NCBI RefSeq assembly: GCF_003265995.1
Contig: NZ_MVJN01000009.1
Coordinates: forward strand, 1-64,000
Source of the DNA: Legionella quinlivanii
GTDB lineage: Bacteria; Pseudomonadota; Gammaproteobacteria; Legionellales; Legionellaceae
DNA: 64,000 nucleotides
Direction: 5' to 3'
Shown one piece after another: positions 1-8,866 of this stretch. Each line of letters begins with the position of its first letter. Position 1 is the first letter of the stretch. The notes beneath the pieces are model-generated. The model was not told the DNA's origin. It saw only the letters and a program-made list of their open reading frames with translations, and ran no database searches. A program made the position numbers and the translations under genes.

Positions 1-189
1 TGGTATCCAACAGCATAGAGTCCCTTTGTTTATTCCTGCCCGGAAAAAATTTAAAGGGTACTCTAGCTCTTTTTTCAATTTATTCAATCTGTTAAACAAA
101 AATATTTTCCTTAGCCTGACGGCTATGGGCGAAGCGCCCGACCTACGTAGGTAAAATCGGATAGAGTATCTCCCATTTTCGGGCAGAAC
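1..189. other. Non-coding left edge
   Basis: No convincing gene is visible. The stretch is AT-rich and contains a short hairpin around 127-139 (arms GGGCG/CGCCC) followed by a 12-bp perfect palindrome at 141-152 (ACCTACGTAGGT). These lie downstream of the minus-strand VOC gene and may belong to its 3' end or to one of the palindromic repeats seen elsewhere in the window. No U-run follows, so a terminator call is not justified. Confidence 0.4.
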
Positions 190-570
190 CTATTTATTTT
201 GCCATAGTGCGATATGAGCGCCAGTGGGATCCACGAGGATCGCGAAGTAACCGATTTCACCCACTGGCGTAACCGGCATTTTTACAGTGGCTCCTAATTC
301 AGTGGCTTTTTCCAGTTTATCTTCAAGATCTTCAACCAGGATATATCCCATCCAGTGAGGTGGAATTTCGTTTTGTCTGTCTTTAGGGATTCCCCATATT
401 CCACCCAGATCGTCGCTTCCCGGGATTTTAATAAAGTTATAAACCATATCGCCGGTTACTTGTTCAGTAAACTGCCATCCTAATAATTTTCCATAGAATT
501 CTTTAGCAGCGGATACATCAGGCGTGGCCAGCTCATTCCAGCAGAAATTTCCAACTTGTGGCTTGTCCAT
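190..570 (-). CDS. VOC family (glyoxalase/bleomycin-resistance fold) protein
   Basis: A 126-aa single-module vicinal-oxygen-chelate protein. The N-terminus (FCWNELATPDVSAAKEFYGK) is the typical first beta-alpha unit in which a helix follows a conserved Asp. The C-terminus (ILVDPTGAHIALWQ) is the usual closing strand. Relatives bind a divalent metal and small organic substrates, but substrate cannot be predicted here. The start is supported by AAGGAG eight bases upstream. It is separated from the gpsA operon by about 80 bp and is probably its own transcription unit. The family call is secure; the biochemical role is unknown. Confidence 0.85.
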   Translation of the reverse strand: MDKPQVGNFCWNELATPDVSAAKEFYGKLLGWQFTEQVTGDMVYNFIKIPGSDDLGGIWGIPKDRQNEIPPHWMGYILVEDLEDKLEKATELGATVKMPVTPVGEIGYFAILVDPTGAHIALWQNK

Positions 571-651
571 TTTTAATCTCCTTATTAGTGAATGGTAATC
601 GATGCAGCAAGGACGAATGGGATAAGTATAGATTGTTTTAAAACTAAAGAT

Positions 652-1647
652 TCAATCTTCATCTCGAGCGGAGCGGCTCATTAATTGAAGAACAGCTTGC
701 TGAGGATTGAGTTCCCCCTTCAAGAGACTGTTTACTACAGTACAGATGGGCATTTCTACCTGATGGCGATCTGCTAAAAGGCAAATTTGTGCGGCATTAT
801 GCTTGCCTTCCACGACCTGTCCAATAAGTTTTTCCGCTTCTTGTGAGGAAATACCATGCCCCAGATGCAGTCCAAAACGGCGGTTTCGAGACTGGTCATC
901 CGTACAGGTTAATACTAAATCGCCTACACCAGCCAAGCCCATAAAGCTTTCATCACGTGCGCCCAATACCTTGCCAAGACGGCGCATTTCCGTTAGACCT
1001 CGAGTGATTAACGCTGCTTTGGCATTGGCGCCAAAATGCAGTCCATCGCTGATTCCGCAGGCAATAGCAAGAACATTTTTAACCGCACCACACAACTGAA
1101 CACCAATTAAATCATTGCTGAGATAGACGCGCAGATTCTGATGATGCAGAAGGTTTCGAGTGGATTCCTGGTAGGCAATATTATTACCCGCCAGTGTCAG
1201 GGCAGTCGGCAGGCTCTGAGCGACTTCTTTTGCAAAGGAAGGACCTGAAATTGCCGCAACTGAAAATTCCTCGCCCCAATGATTGGCGACAATCTGGCTT
1301 AGAAATTGATTACTGGATGGATCAAGCCCCTTGGTCAACCAGGCGATGCCTCTTGCGGGTTTGTCAATAAGCTGAATCAATTCAGAAAAAGAATGAGAGG
1401 GAACGGCGATAATAACTTCATCAGCCGATGCAGAACATTCATGAAGATTATCAGTGACTTGCAAGCTGTCAGGTAATTTGATGCTGGGCAAATAACGTTG
1501 ATTGCAGCGAGTGGTCTGCATGGAAGCAACATGCTGCGGGTTACGCGCCCACAGCATGACGTTTCTGCCTGTATTCGCTATATGGATAGCGATTGCGGTT
1601 CCCCAGGAACCGGCTCCCAATATAGCAATTGTTTTTTGAACATTCAT
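652..1647 (-). CDS. gpsA: NAD(P)+-dependent glycerol-3-phosphate dehydrogenase
   Basis: A 331-aa cytosolic enzyme that reduces dihydroxyacetone phosphate to sn-glycerol 3-phosphate, the backbone of phospholipids. The Rossmann motif GAGSWGTAIA sits at residues 11-20. ISGPSFAKEVA and CGAVKNVLAIACGISDGL are GpsA signatures, the latter carrying the catalytic lysine. The length matches the family. It is the last gene of a minus-strand operon, with only 2 bp between the secB stop and its ATG. The order rhodanese-grxC-secB-gpsA is the same as in enterobacteria (yibN-grxC-secB-gpsA), which supports all four calls. Confidence 0.97.
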   Translation of the reverse strand: MNVQKTIAILGAGSWGTAIAIHIANTGRNVMLWARNPQHVASMQTTRCNQRYLPSIKLPDSLQVTDNLHECSASADEVIIAVPSHSFSELIQLIDKPARGIAWLTKGLDPSSNQFLSQIVANHWGEEFSVAAISGPSFAKEVAQSLPTALTLAGNNIAYQESTRNLLHHQNLRVYLSNDLIGVQLCGAVKNVLAIACGISDGLHFGANAKAALITRGLTEMRRLGKVLGARDESFMGLAGVGDLVLTCTDDQSRNRRFGLHLGHGISSQEAEKLIGQVVEGKHNAAQICLLADRHQVEMPICTVVNSLLKGELNPQQAVLQLMSRSARDED

Positions 1648-1649
1648 TA

Positions 1650-2129
1650 TTAATGAGTAGTTTCTGTTTCGTCTGCTTTGGATTTGCTTTGCTCTTCCAG
1701 TTGCTGCATATACAGGGCATCAAAATTAATGGGTGCCAGTACCAGCTGAGGGAAGCTGCCGCGGATAACTTGTGAAGTAATTGCTTCGCGGGCATATGGG
1801 AAAAGAATACTTGGGCAGAAACTTCCGAGTAAATGACCTAATTGTTCTTTAGGAGCTCCCTGGATAGTAAAAATACCTGCTTGCTTAACTTCAGCCAGAA
1901 ACGCCGTAGTGTTTTTATTTTTGACAGTAGCAGTCACGGTAAGAACGACTTCATACACGTTTTTTTCTAATTCAGTATTTTCTGTATTCAGATCCAGCGT
2001 TAACTCAGGTTCCCATTGTTGCTGGAAAACAGCAGGAGTATTAGGCGTTTCAAAAGAACTGTCTTTCATGTACACCCTTTGAATCATAAATTGAGCTTCG
2101 TTCGCTGGATTTGTAGTGGCTTCGTTCAT
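1650..2129 (-). CDS. secB: Protein-export chaperone SecB
   Basis: A 159-aa SecB. It keeps Sec substrates unfolded and hands them to SecA. Family marks seen are FMIQRVYMKDSSFETPNTP near residues 14-32, the LDLNTENTELEKNVYEVVLTV strand region and the C-terminal FPQLVLAPINFDALYMQQ segment. The C-terminus ends in a Lys/Glu-rich tail rather than the short zinc-binding SecA tail partner. It lies between grxC (12-bp gap) and gpsA (2-bp gap) and is presumably co-transcribed with them. Confidence 0.97.
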   Translation of the reverse strand: MNEATTNPANEAQFMIQRVYMKDSSFETPNTPAVFQQQWEPELTLDLNTENTELEKNVYEVVLTVTATVKNKNTTAFLAEVKQAGIFTIQGAPKEQLGHLLGSFCPSILFPYAREAITSQVIRGSFPQLVLAPINFDALYMQQLEEQSKSKADETETTH

Positions 2130-2141
2130 TATTTTTCCTAG

Positions 2142-2393
2142 TTATTGTAAAAGTTCATTTAGCTTACCCGCATCTTCGAGTGCATATAAATCATCACAGC
2201 CGCCGATATGCTGTCCATCAATAAAAATCTGGGGCACCGTTCTGCGTCCACTGCGGGCAATCATTTCATCGCGTTTTCCCGGTTCTTCATCAACGCGGAT
2301 CTCCTGATAACTGACCTTTTTGCTATCAAGCAATTGCTTGGCTCTTAGACAATAAGGGCAGTAACTGGTGCTATACATAATTATGCTTGCCAT
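2142..2393 (-). CDS. grxC: Glutaredoxin 3
   Basis: An 83-aa class I dithiol glutaredoxin that reduces disulfides using glutathione. The active site C12-P-Y-C15 is visible in YSTSYCPYCLRAK. The TVPQIFIDG segment supplies the cis-proline, and GGCDDLYAL is the glutathione-binding GG motif. The length is normal for GrxC. It sits between the rhodanese gene (3-bp gap) and secB (12-bp gap). A glutathione synthesis operon follows later in the window (7571-9816), so its co-substrate is made by this organism. Confidence 0.96.
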   Translation of the reverse strand: MASIIMYSTSYCPYCLRAKQLLDSKKVSYQEIRVDEEPGKRDEMIARSGRRTVPQIFIDGQHIGGCDDLYALEDAGKLNELLQ

Positions 2394-2396
2394 AGT

Positions 2397-2819
2397 TTAT
2401 TTTCCTTTTACCAGAGGTAAGTCTGCGTTTTGCCATGCACTTATTCCGCCTGCCAGAATCATCGGCGCGGTGAATCCCTGTGCACGCAATTTAGCAGCCA
2501 ATGCCGTAGATTGTAAACCTTTAGCACAAACCAGGATAATAGGTTTGTCTTTATATTTATCCAGTGATTGCTGTTCAAAGTCCTCTACACTGGCACGTAC
2601 TGAATTAATAATATGGCCCTTTCGATAAGTTTCAAGATCACGCAGATCAATTACTACCGCATCGTCTCGGTTAATAAAGTGAACAGCCTGTTGCGGCGAC
2701 ACTTCCTTGGCACGTTTTTTCTGCGATTGAATTTCATTAATTAAAATGAGCAGTAAAATGAGAATTAAGCCTAACCATAAAGCCCAGTGATTAACAATAA
2801 ATTGCCCAAGTTGTCCCAT
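2397..2819 (-). CDS. Membrane-anchored rhodanese-like protein (YibN type)
   Basis: A 140-aa protein with an N-terminal membrane segment (around residues 12-27, ALWLGLILILLLILI) followed by one rhodanese domain. The active-site loop is CAKGLQS, with the cysteine after the ILV strand, so sulfur-transfer chemistry is possible. It corresponds to E. coli YibN by both architecture and position as first gene of the grxC-secB-gpsA cluster. Its physiological sulfur acceptor is not known. Confidence 0.9.
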   Translation of the reverse strand: MGQLGQFIVNHWALWLGLILILLLILINEIQSQKKRAKEVSPQQAVHFINRDDAVVIDLRDLETYRKGHIINSVRASVEDFEQQSLDKYKDKPIILVCAKGLQSTALAAKLRAQGFTAPMILAGGISAWQNADLPLVKGK

Positions 2820-2886
2820 ACAATACTCATGATAATTAAAATACTAGGACTGAATTATCCTTAGAATATCCTGCTAACGCAAGTGA

Positions 2887-3732
2887 TTAAAAGCCGCCGC
2901 GCGCCATTTCCTGTAATCTTGCAATCCGGTCAGCAGTAGGCGGGTGAGTTGAAAAGAGGGCGGTCAGACGTTGGCTGGTTAATGGATTGACAATAAATAA
3001 ATTGGCGGTGGTTGGATGTCTTTCTGCCGCAGGAAATTGACCCTGCTGATTGGCCATTTCCAATTTACCCAATGCGCTGGCCAGCCATAAAGGGTGACCG
3101 GATAGTTTAGCTCCGCCTATATCGGCCTCGTACTCTCTTGAGCGAGAAACCGCCATTTGAATCAGGCCTGCTGCCATCGGCGCTAAAATCAGCATTAATA
3201 TCGCGCCGATTGGATTACTTCGCTCTCCATCAGAGTCATGGCCCATTGGTAAAAACATGAACATATTAGCGATACCGCTAATCGCACCTGCCAGGGTAGC
3301 GGCAATGACGCTGATTAGTGTATCCCGATGAGTCACGTGAGAAATTTCATGAGCGAGCACCCCTGTCAGTTCTTCCTGACTAAGTCTCGATAATATTCCA
3401 GTCGTTACGGCAACGCTGGCATGTTCCGGACTTCGTCCTGTAGCAAAGGCATTGGGTACGGGGGTATCAACTATATAAACTTTGGGTACAGGAATTTGTG
3501 CTCGATTGGCAAGTTGGGAGACAATAGAGTAAACCGGATGGCTTTCATCCAGTGGTTGTGCTTTATACATTCGCAATACAATCTGATCTGAAAACCAGTA
3601 GGCGCCAAAATTCATAACGACCGCAAAAATCAAGGCAATCATCATGCCGCCATAGCCGCCTAATAAACGGCCAATTACCATGAGAAGGGCTGTTAATGCA
3701 GCCAGAAGAATTAAAGTTTTCAAATTATTCAT
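2887..3732 (-). CDS. htpX: Membrane zinc metalloprotease HtpX
   Basis: An M48-family inner-membrane protease for quality control of membrane proteins. Two N-terminal transmembrane helices are followed by the zinc motif HEISH (residues 132-136 if counted from the upstream ATG at 3744) and later by the third ligand region [12 protein letters not shown] second membrane pair ([16 protein letters not shown] and [15 protein letters not shown]) flanks the domain. Two ATGs are possible. The first at 3744 abuts AAGGA with no spacing, so the ATG at 3732 (281 aa, MNNLKTLIL) is preferred. The next upstream gene ends 138 bp away. Confidence 0.95.
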   Translation of the reverse strand: MNNLKTLILLAALTALLMVIGRLLGGYGGMMIALIFAVVMNFGAYWFSDQIVLRMYKAQPLDESHPVYSIVSQLANRAQIPVPKVYIVDTPVPNAFATGRSPEHASVAVTTGILSRLSQEELTGVLAHEISHVTHRDTLISVIAATLAGAISGIANMFMFLPMGHDSDGERSNPIGAILMLILAPMAAGLIQMAVSRSREYEADIGGAKLSGHPLWLASALGKLEMANQQGQFPAAERHPTTANLFIVNPLTSQRLTALFSTHPPTADRIARLQEMARGGF

Positions 3733-3768
3733 TTTAACCACCATTCCTTGGTATTGAACCGATCTTTT

Positions 3769-3808
3769 TGCGAGCCTGGCGATTTGAATCTTTATCGTCA
3801 GGCTCGCA
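3769..3808. repeat. Inverted repeat between the phosphatase gene and htpX
   Basis: Perfect 10-bp arms TGCGAGCCTG (3769-3778) and CAGGCTCGCA (3799-3808), with a partly paired 20-bp loop. On the minus strand it lies after the phosphatase stop and before the htpX start. The T-run is on the wrong side for a classical minus-strand terminator. It could still mark the transcript boundary or be a palindromic repeat. Confidence 0.5.
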
Positions 3809-3869
3809 GTGAAGCGATAAGCGATGAATTGAGCTTCTTATTTATTAATTAGCCATAAATTATCGCTTT

Positions 3870-5498
3870 TCAAGCTTTATTGTCATAAAAACGCGTTACC
3901 TCCGCTAAAGGCTGTCCTACGGCGGCAGAAGGCGATTTGATGGCCAGCACCGCTGCCAGAGTAGTGGCAATGTCTGTTGTATAAACAGGACGAGTAATCG
4001 TTTGCGCCTCAAATTGAGCATTCACAAAAAGAAGCGGCACATAACTGTCGTATTGCCAGGGCGTTCCATGATCGACTTTCTGGCCTTCCTGATCTTCACT
4101 CAATTGATAAGGAGGCGGCACCAGATAAAGATCGCCTGCGCGGCTTAAATTAGCCATACGAATCACCTTATCGCTAAGCCAGTCGTGTTGAGTATTGGCT
4201 AAGGACAGCGCATAAGCCTGAAAGACACCGGGGAAATTGCCCAGTGTTTCAACCAGGGTCGCGTTTACCTGATCAATATCCATACTATGAGAGCGGATGA
4301 CTTCATGATTGAGATACACATAGGGAGGCATAATCGCTTGCAGCGAGTTAGCAGGCAGCTGGAACCGCTTAAGTAAAGTTTGCTCTATTTTTTGACGTAG
4401 TTCACCCTCATTTAAAGCATTGGCCTGTGGCATATGGTGTTCAGAAAGATAGCTTGGCGAGTCACTAACTCCATGATCTGCCGAGAGTACGATTAGAGTA
4501 TTGGCAAGTCCCACCTGAGCATCAATCGCTTTGAGTAATTTGGCCATCGTCTGGTCAAGGCGTAGCAAATTATCTTCTGACTCCAGACTGTTTGGCCCAA
4601 ACTCATGACCCACTGCGTCGACAGCAGAGAAACTAATGCCTAAATAATCGACTGTATTGGCCGTTATACCTAATTTTTCTTCTTTAAGCAGGTGAATGGC
4701 AAAATCAGCGGTTAATTCATCCGCTTTGGGAGTCATCGATAAAAATTCGTAATATTCCTCATTACCCGGTTCGCCAGTATGGTGCGGGAATCCTTTGCCG
4801 AAGTCCTTGGAGGAGCGGTTAGGGAAGCCTGCCGATTTGGCGAAAGTATATTGATTGACTGGTCTACTTAACGACCAGGTTTCATTCTGATCCTGATAAT
4901 CAGCATTCCAATTGATGACCCACTGCGGGTATTGGGTCAAATAATAACTGCTGCTGACAAAACCGCCATTGCTTCGATCAAACCAATAGGCCTGACCCGC
5001 ATGGCCAGCAAGAGTGATTGCCGCGCGATCCTTTAAGGAAACGGCGAATGCCTGGCCTTTTTGAGCGAGCACTAATTCATCACTGAGAGTGGAGGCCAGC
5101 AATTGGCGCGGGGAACGTCCTGGCAATTCTTTTTTTGTGTGAGAGGTTGGAATAATTTTGCTGTTTAAATCTTCCATGCAATAAACAGACTGACCTGTCT
5201 GACGATCGATCCAGTCATTGGCCACAACACCGTGAAGAGCCGGGAAGCTGCCAGTCGCAATAGTCGCGTGACCAACACAGGTTACGGTATGCGCATGGGG
5301 GTGATGGGCATTCTGGTAATTGATGCCATGACTCAGCAGGTAGTTAAAACCCTCCGTGCCAAATTTGCTTTTATAGCGTTCCAGCAGGTCCCCTCGAAGC
5401 TGATCCACCACAATCTGAACAACCAGCGCAGGTGGTTTGGTTTCTGCCCAGGCGATACTGGTGAGCAGCATCAGGGGTACACTAAGGTATTTCTTCAT
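3870..5498 (-). CDS. Exported alkaline phosphatase-superfamily protein (PafA-like)
   Basis: A 542-aa protein with a cleavable signal peptide (MKKYLSVPLMLLTSIAWA) and an alkaline phosphatase/nucleotide pyrophosphatase core, so it probably acts in the periplasm on phosphate esters. The metal site begins at VVQIVVDQLRGD. The nucleophile region is HTVTCVGHATIATGS, with a threonine as in PafA-type enzymes. Further metal ligands are in LSADHGVSDSPS and the late DHGTPW. The ATG at 5498 has AAAGGA seven bases upstream and gives a clean signal peptide, better than the ATG 24 bp earlier. Substrate range is unknown. Confidence 0.88.
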   Translation of the reverse strand: MKKYLSVPLMLLTSIAWAETKPPALVVQIVVDQLRGDLLERYKSKFGTEGFNYLLSHGINYQNAHHPHAHTVTCVGHATIATGSFPALHGVVANDWIDRQTGQSVYCMEDLNSKIIPTSHTKKELPGRSPRQLLASTLSDELVLAQKGQAFAVSLKDRAAITLAGHAGQAYWFDRSNGGFVSSSYYLTQYPQWVINWNADYQDQNETWSLSRPVNQYTFAKSAGFPNRSSKDFGKGFPHHTGEPGNEEYYEFLSMTPKADELTADFAIHLLKEEKLGITANTVDYLGISFSAVDAVGHEFGPNSLESEDNLLRLDQTMAKLLKAIDAQVGLANTLIVLSADHGVSDSPSYLSEHHMPQANALNEGELRQKIEQTLLKRFQLPANSLQAIMPPYVYLNHEVIRSHSMDIDQVNATLVETLGNFPGVFQAYALSLANTQHDWLSDKVIRMANLSRAGDLYLVPPPYQLSEDQEGQKVDHGTPWQYDSYVPLLFVNAQFEAQTITRPVYTTDIATTLAAVLAIKSPSAAVGQPLAEVTRFYDNKA

Positions 5499-5522
5499 TT
5501 GATTTCCTTTCTGTTGAAGCAA

Positions 5523-5719
5523 AGCGTCATCCTAAAGCAGAGGCGAAGAGAAATAAAGATTTTTCATCAGAGTTTTTCCTAAACCTGATGTAAAAACAAG
5601 AGGTTGTAATTTAGTTAAGTCGTTTAAAGAAAAGTCATGACGAACGGAAATAATTAGTTTACACTGGGTATCGTGAGGAAAGCCCTCACTTTTGGAATAT
5701 GGAGTTTAAGGAGAAAATT
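5523..5719. other. Divergent intergenic region
   Basis: About 200 bp between the minus-strand phosphatase and the plus-strand gene at 5720. It must hold promoters for both, but no strong consensus pair is evident. A small hairpin (GTGAGG...CCTCAC, about 5672-5688) lies just ahead of the plus-strand ribosome-binding site. Confidence 0.4.
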
Positions 5720-6532
5720 ATGGCTTATACAATCCCAAGTTGGACTAAACTTTTAGAGGCTTGGAACGAACAACGTTATCAGATTAAGACCGATAAAACT
5801 GTAAATGACATTCAAAGCTTGGAACGCTATGGTTATGTCAAATTCATCGATACCTATATCGAGCATTTGAATAGTATAAGTGTGAATTATGAGGATAATC
5901 AAAAAGCTGATATCCTGGCAGGGGTTATGTTAACCGTACGACACGTCATTGGGCAAGAATATCATCATCTGAATCCAAAAGGCGGACTTCTAAACAAAGG
6001 CAGTTCCGTGTTTCGTGCTCTTGACGCCATTTTAAAGCCAGAAGATCCTGCTAATCCAATTGATATACAGACATCCTTCAGAGTCTATGACATTGCTCTG
6101 GAATCATTTGCCAATGAAGTGTATGAAAAGCCTCTTGAACTTCAGGGTAAAAAACCTGAGCACAAGTTTGTTATCAGAGATGACAGAGAAGGGAAAAAGG
6201 AAGACAAGGAAGGAAAACCAGCAGTAATTTTTGATCATATCCAATTTTGTAGCACTCTAATCCTCTTGCAGAGCGATGCCAAGATAAAGAACGATGCCTA
6301 CCAAAATGATTCAATTAAAAAGGCACATGAAGCTGCGGAAAAGGCAAAGAAAGAAGAAGAAAGAAGAGCCAGAGAAGAAGCGCTGAAAGCAAAAGGCGGC
6401 AACTCAGGCTTTTTATCCAGTATCACAGGTGGCGTATCACATATGTTGTTTGGTGGTGGAAAAGCGTCAGCCTCTTCGTCAAAGAGCGCGGTAGCTGAGG
6501 AAGAGTTCGTTCCTGAAAGCGGTCCTTCCTGA
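5720..6532 (+). CDS. Unassigned 270-aa protein with charged coiled-coil tail
   Basis: Not recognised. The ATG at 5720 is chosen over the one 21 bp upstream because AAGGAG sits directly ahead of it. The first 175 residues are soluble and probably helical (SWTKLLEAWNEQRYQ, LERYGYVKFIDTYIEHL). A linker rich in Lys/Glu/Asp follows (DDREGKKEDKEGK). Around residues 205-230 there is a strongly charged helix of the pattern EKAKKEEERRAREEA. The end is Gly/Ser-rich with a final EEEF. Glu-rich blocks near the C-terminus are typical of Dot/Icm substrates, so an effector is possible but unproven. It stands alone between minus-strand genes. Confidence 0.75.
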   Translation: MAYTIPSWTKLLEAWNEQRYQIKTDKTVNDIQSLERYGYVKFIDTYIEHLNSISVNYEDNQKADILAGVMLTVRHVIGQEYHHLNPKGGLLNKGSSVFRALDAILKPEDPANPIDIQTSFRVYDIALESFANEVYEKPLELQGKKPEHKFVIRDDREGKKEDKEGKPAVIFDHIQFCSTLILLQSDAKIKNDAYQNDSIKKAHEAAEKAKKEEERRAREEALKAKGGNSGFLSSITGGVSHMLFGGGKASASSSKSAVAEEEFVPESGPS

Positions 6533-6589
6533 TATACCCCCACAGGTATAGGCTCACTGCTATTAAGTTACGGATATTTTACTATTACA

Positions 6590-6666
6590 TGTAGGTTGGG
6601 CCCTTGGCCCAACATTGAGTTCTGTCGTGGCTCAACCCTTTTGTTGGGCCAAGGGCCCAACCTACA
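6590..6666. repeat. Paired-hairpin palindromic element (REPIN-like)
   Basis: A perfect 24-bp inverted repeat: arm 6590-6613 and its reverse complement 6643-6666, separated by 29 bp. Each arm is itself a hairpin (GTTGGGCC ctt GGCCCAAC), so the unit is two inverted small palindromes, the layout of a REPIN. It lies between a plus-strand and a minus-strand gene and could also end both transcripts. Confidence 0.8.
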
Positions 6667-6699
6667 ATAATTCCTTTACCTAATGGCAATGAGGTATAA

Positions 6700-6719
6700 G
6701 CTGGGCTTCCAAGCCCAGC
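6700..6719. repeat. Short perfect palindrome at the rhodanese 3' end
   Basis: Arms GCTGGGCTT (6700-6708) and AAGCCCAGC (6711-6719) form a 9-bp stem just beyond the stop of the minus-strand rhodanese gene. It may act as a terminator hairpin, but no U-run follows. The core resembles the palindrome at 34518-34539. Confidence 0.5.
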
Positions 6720-6725
6720 ACATCC

Positions 6726-7058
6726 TTATTTCTCTATCGGATAACCCGCCATACTCCAGCCGGCAATTCCACCATTGACTGAATATACTTCCTGATAGCC
6801 CATTTGCATCAGCGTATCAGCTGCAGCCAGCGACCGGACTCCACCCTGACAGTGCAGATAAATGGGTTCAGCCCTGTCGGCTACTTCGTCAGTAATGCGT
6901 GCGGCCAATTCCCCTTTGGGAATGTGAAGGGCTTCTCGAATGCGATAGTTCTGCCACTCATAGTCTTCACGAACATCAATCAGGCAAAGCTTGCTGTTTT
7001 TTTCCATCCGTTGTTTTAATTCGTGGACATCGATTGTGGCAATATTATGTTCGTTCAT
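6726..7058 (-). CDS. Single-domain rhodanese-like protein
   Basis: A 110-aa cytosolic protein made of one rhodanese domain. The Cys active-site loop is HCQGGVRS, preceded by the conserved [10 protein letters not shown] strand and followed by [13 protein letters not shown] at the C-terminus. The catalytic cysteine is intact, so persulfide transfer is plausible. Its start overlaps the end of the small membrane-protein gene by 14 bp on the same strand, indicating translational coupling. It is distinct from the membrane-anchored rhodanese at 2397. Confidence 0.92.
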   Translation of the reverse strand: MNEHNIATIDVHELKQRMEKNSKLCLIDVREDYEWQNYRIREALHIPKGELAARITDEVADRAEPIYLHCQGGVRSLAAADTLMQMGYQEVYSVNGGIAGWSMAGYPIEK

Positions 7059-7326
7059 GGCTTTTCTCTCTCAAAGTAGGTCGTGTTAGTGTGGAGTGGT
7101 GAATAAACCAGTAAATTGCGGCAGTGATCACGCCGCCAAGCAGCGTCGCAAAAGCCCAGGATGCTGCAGAAACCAGAGCAGGCCGCTGGCCCAACTGATA
7201 GAGGCTGCCGGCATCACGGGCTACCGCGCCGGCAAATAACAGATGCAGCAGGGCATTAATTAAAACGAGTAAGTATTGAAAAGTGTCGATTTGTACTGCA
7301 TATTGTTCTATTAATTGATTAAGCAT
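7045..7326 (-). CDS. Small two-helix membrane protein
   Basis: Not recognised beyond its topology. About 93 aa from the ATG at 7326; an ATG at 7359 would add 11 residues, and neither has a clear ribosome-binding site. Two hydrophobic stretches ([21 protein letters not shown] and [21 protein letters not shown]) suggest an inner-membrane hairpin with a basic C-terminal tail. The 14-bp overlap with the downstream rhodanese gene suggests joint expression and perhaps a functional link. Confidence 0.7.
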   Translation of the reverse strand: MLNQLIEQYAVQIDTFQYLLVLINALLHLLFAGAVARDAGSLYQLGQRPALVSAASWAFATLLGGVITAAIYWFIHHSTLTRPTLREKSHERT

Positions 7327-7570
7327 AATTGTATTGCGTCTATTCGGATGAGTAATCATAACAGAAATGCAGTATCGCTGTCTTTCTCAGGGGTAAGGCA
7401 ATTCATTGACCCTCTATGCAAATAAATGATTAATGTCTTGCGTCTAAAAACCTGGATGCGCTACGCTTATCGAGTCTATGCAAACAATCTGCTTCTTATT
7501 TTAAATAATAATAATTAGAAAAACCTGGCTGTCTCATTAGGCTTGAGTTTAATCGCTGAGGAGTATTCTC

Positions 7571-8866
7571 ATGCATCACTACGATGTACCGGTACCCAGT
7601 TTATTTACGGCTCATTGCGGCCCACTGTACCATGTGGAAGAAGTGATACTGAGCCGGATCGCTGATATTGAAGACTGGTTCAGACAACAATGGCGAATGA
7701 CTCCGCCCCCTCTGACCTCATCTGTTGATCTCAGACATGCCGGTTTCAAGATTGCTCCAGTGGATACCAATTTATTTCCTGCTGGATTCAATAATCTAAA
7801 TCCTGATTTCTTACCGCTTTGCGTGCAGGCGGCTCAGGCGGTATTAATTGATTATCTGCCGACCTGCAGGCGTATACTGATTCTGCCTGAGAGCCATACG
7901 CGTAATCGCTTTTACATGCAAAGCCTGGCTGTTTTGAGAGATATTTTGATGCAGGCAGGATTTAATGTCCGAATTGGCAGTCTGGATCCTGATTTATCCG
8001 GTCCTGTTGAAATTGAACTGGAAGGGAATAACAGTTTAGTGATTGAACCCCTGATACGACACGAGGATCGGGTCGGCCTGCATGATTTTGATCCCTGCTT
8101 CATTGTATTAAACAATGATCTGTCCACTGGCGTTCCTCCCATCCTCGATGGCATTAAGCAGCGTATACGTCCCACGGCCAAACTCGGTTGGTTTTCGCGT
8201 TTAAAATCCAGCCATTTCGGTTTTTTTAATGAGGTTTCGCGCGATTTCTGTGAATTAATCAATCTGGATCCCTGGCTGATTAACCCGTATTTCACCGCGG
8301 TGGATGGGATTGATTTTATGGCTCAGGAAGGCCTGGAAAATCTGGCTGCAGCAGCCGATATGCTTTTAAAACAAATTGAGGACAAATACCGAACTTATGG
8401 TATTGCCGAAAAGCCATTTCTGGCTGTTAAAGCGGATAATGGTACCTATGGCATGAGCGTTATGATGGTGCATGATGCGAATGAACTGCGTCAGCTGAAT
8501 CGTAAGCAGCGTACCCGTATGGCGGCTAGTAAAGGAAGCCAGAAAGTTGAGCGTGTCATTTTGCAGGAAGGTGTCTTTTCCTTTGAAACCATGCCCGATG
8601 GAGCCGTTGCCGAACCAGTAGTTTATATGATGGGTCAATTTGTAGTCGGTGGTTTTTACCGCGTGCATCAGGGGCGTGGCAGTGATGAAAATCTGAATGC
8701 GCCGGGCATGCATTTTGAGCCTTTGGCTTTTTCGCAACCCTGCAACATGCCAAGAGGTGATTTACCACCTGTTGAGTACCCCAACCGTTTTTACGCCTAT
8801 GGCGTCATCGCACGGTTAGCGGCGCTTGCGGCAGCAAGGGAAATCGCTGCAATTGGAGGCGAATAA
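7571..8866 (+). CDS. gshA: Glutamate-cysteine ligase, proteobacterial/Acidithiobacillus type
   Basis: A 431-aa enzyme that joins glutamate and cysteine in the first step of glutathione synthesis. It belongs to the family typified by Thiobacillus ferrooxidans GshA, not to the E. coli or plant type. Seen are FPAGFNNLNPDF, ILPESHTRNRFY, KADNGTYGMSVM (nucleotide/metal-binding) and the C-terminal EYPNRFYAYGVIARLAALAAA. A GAGGAG ribosome-binding site precedes the ATG. Its TAA shares one base with the gshB ATG, so the two are translated as a unit. Confidence 0.93.
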   Translation: MHHYDVPVPSLFTAHCGPLYHVEEVILSRIADIEDWFRQQWRMTPPPLTSSVDLRHAGFKIAPVDTNLFPAGFNNLNPDFLPLCVQAAQAVLIDYLPTCRRILILPESHTRNRFYMQSLAVLRDILMQAGFNVRIGSLDPDLSGPVEIELEGNNSLVIEPLIRHEDRVGLHDFDPCFIVLNNDLSTGVPPILDGIKQRIRPTAKLGWFSRLKSSHFGFFNEVSRDFCELINLDPWLINPYFTAVDGIDFMAQEGLENLAAAADMLLKQIEDKYRTYGIAEKPFLAVKADNGTYGMSVMMVHDANELRQLNRKQRTRMAASKGSQKVERVILQEGVFSFETMPDGAVAEPVVYMMGQFVVGGFYRVHQGRGSDENLNAPGMHFEPLAFSQPCNMPRGDLPPVEYPNRFYAYGVIARLAALAAAREIAAIGGE

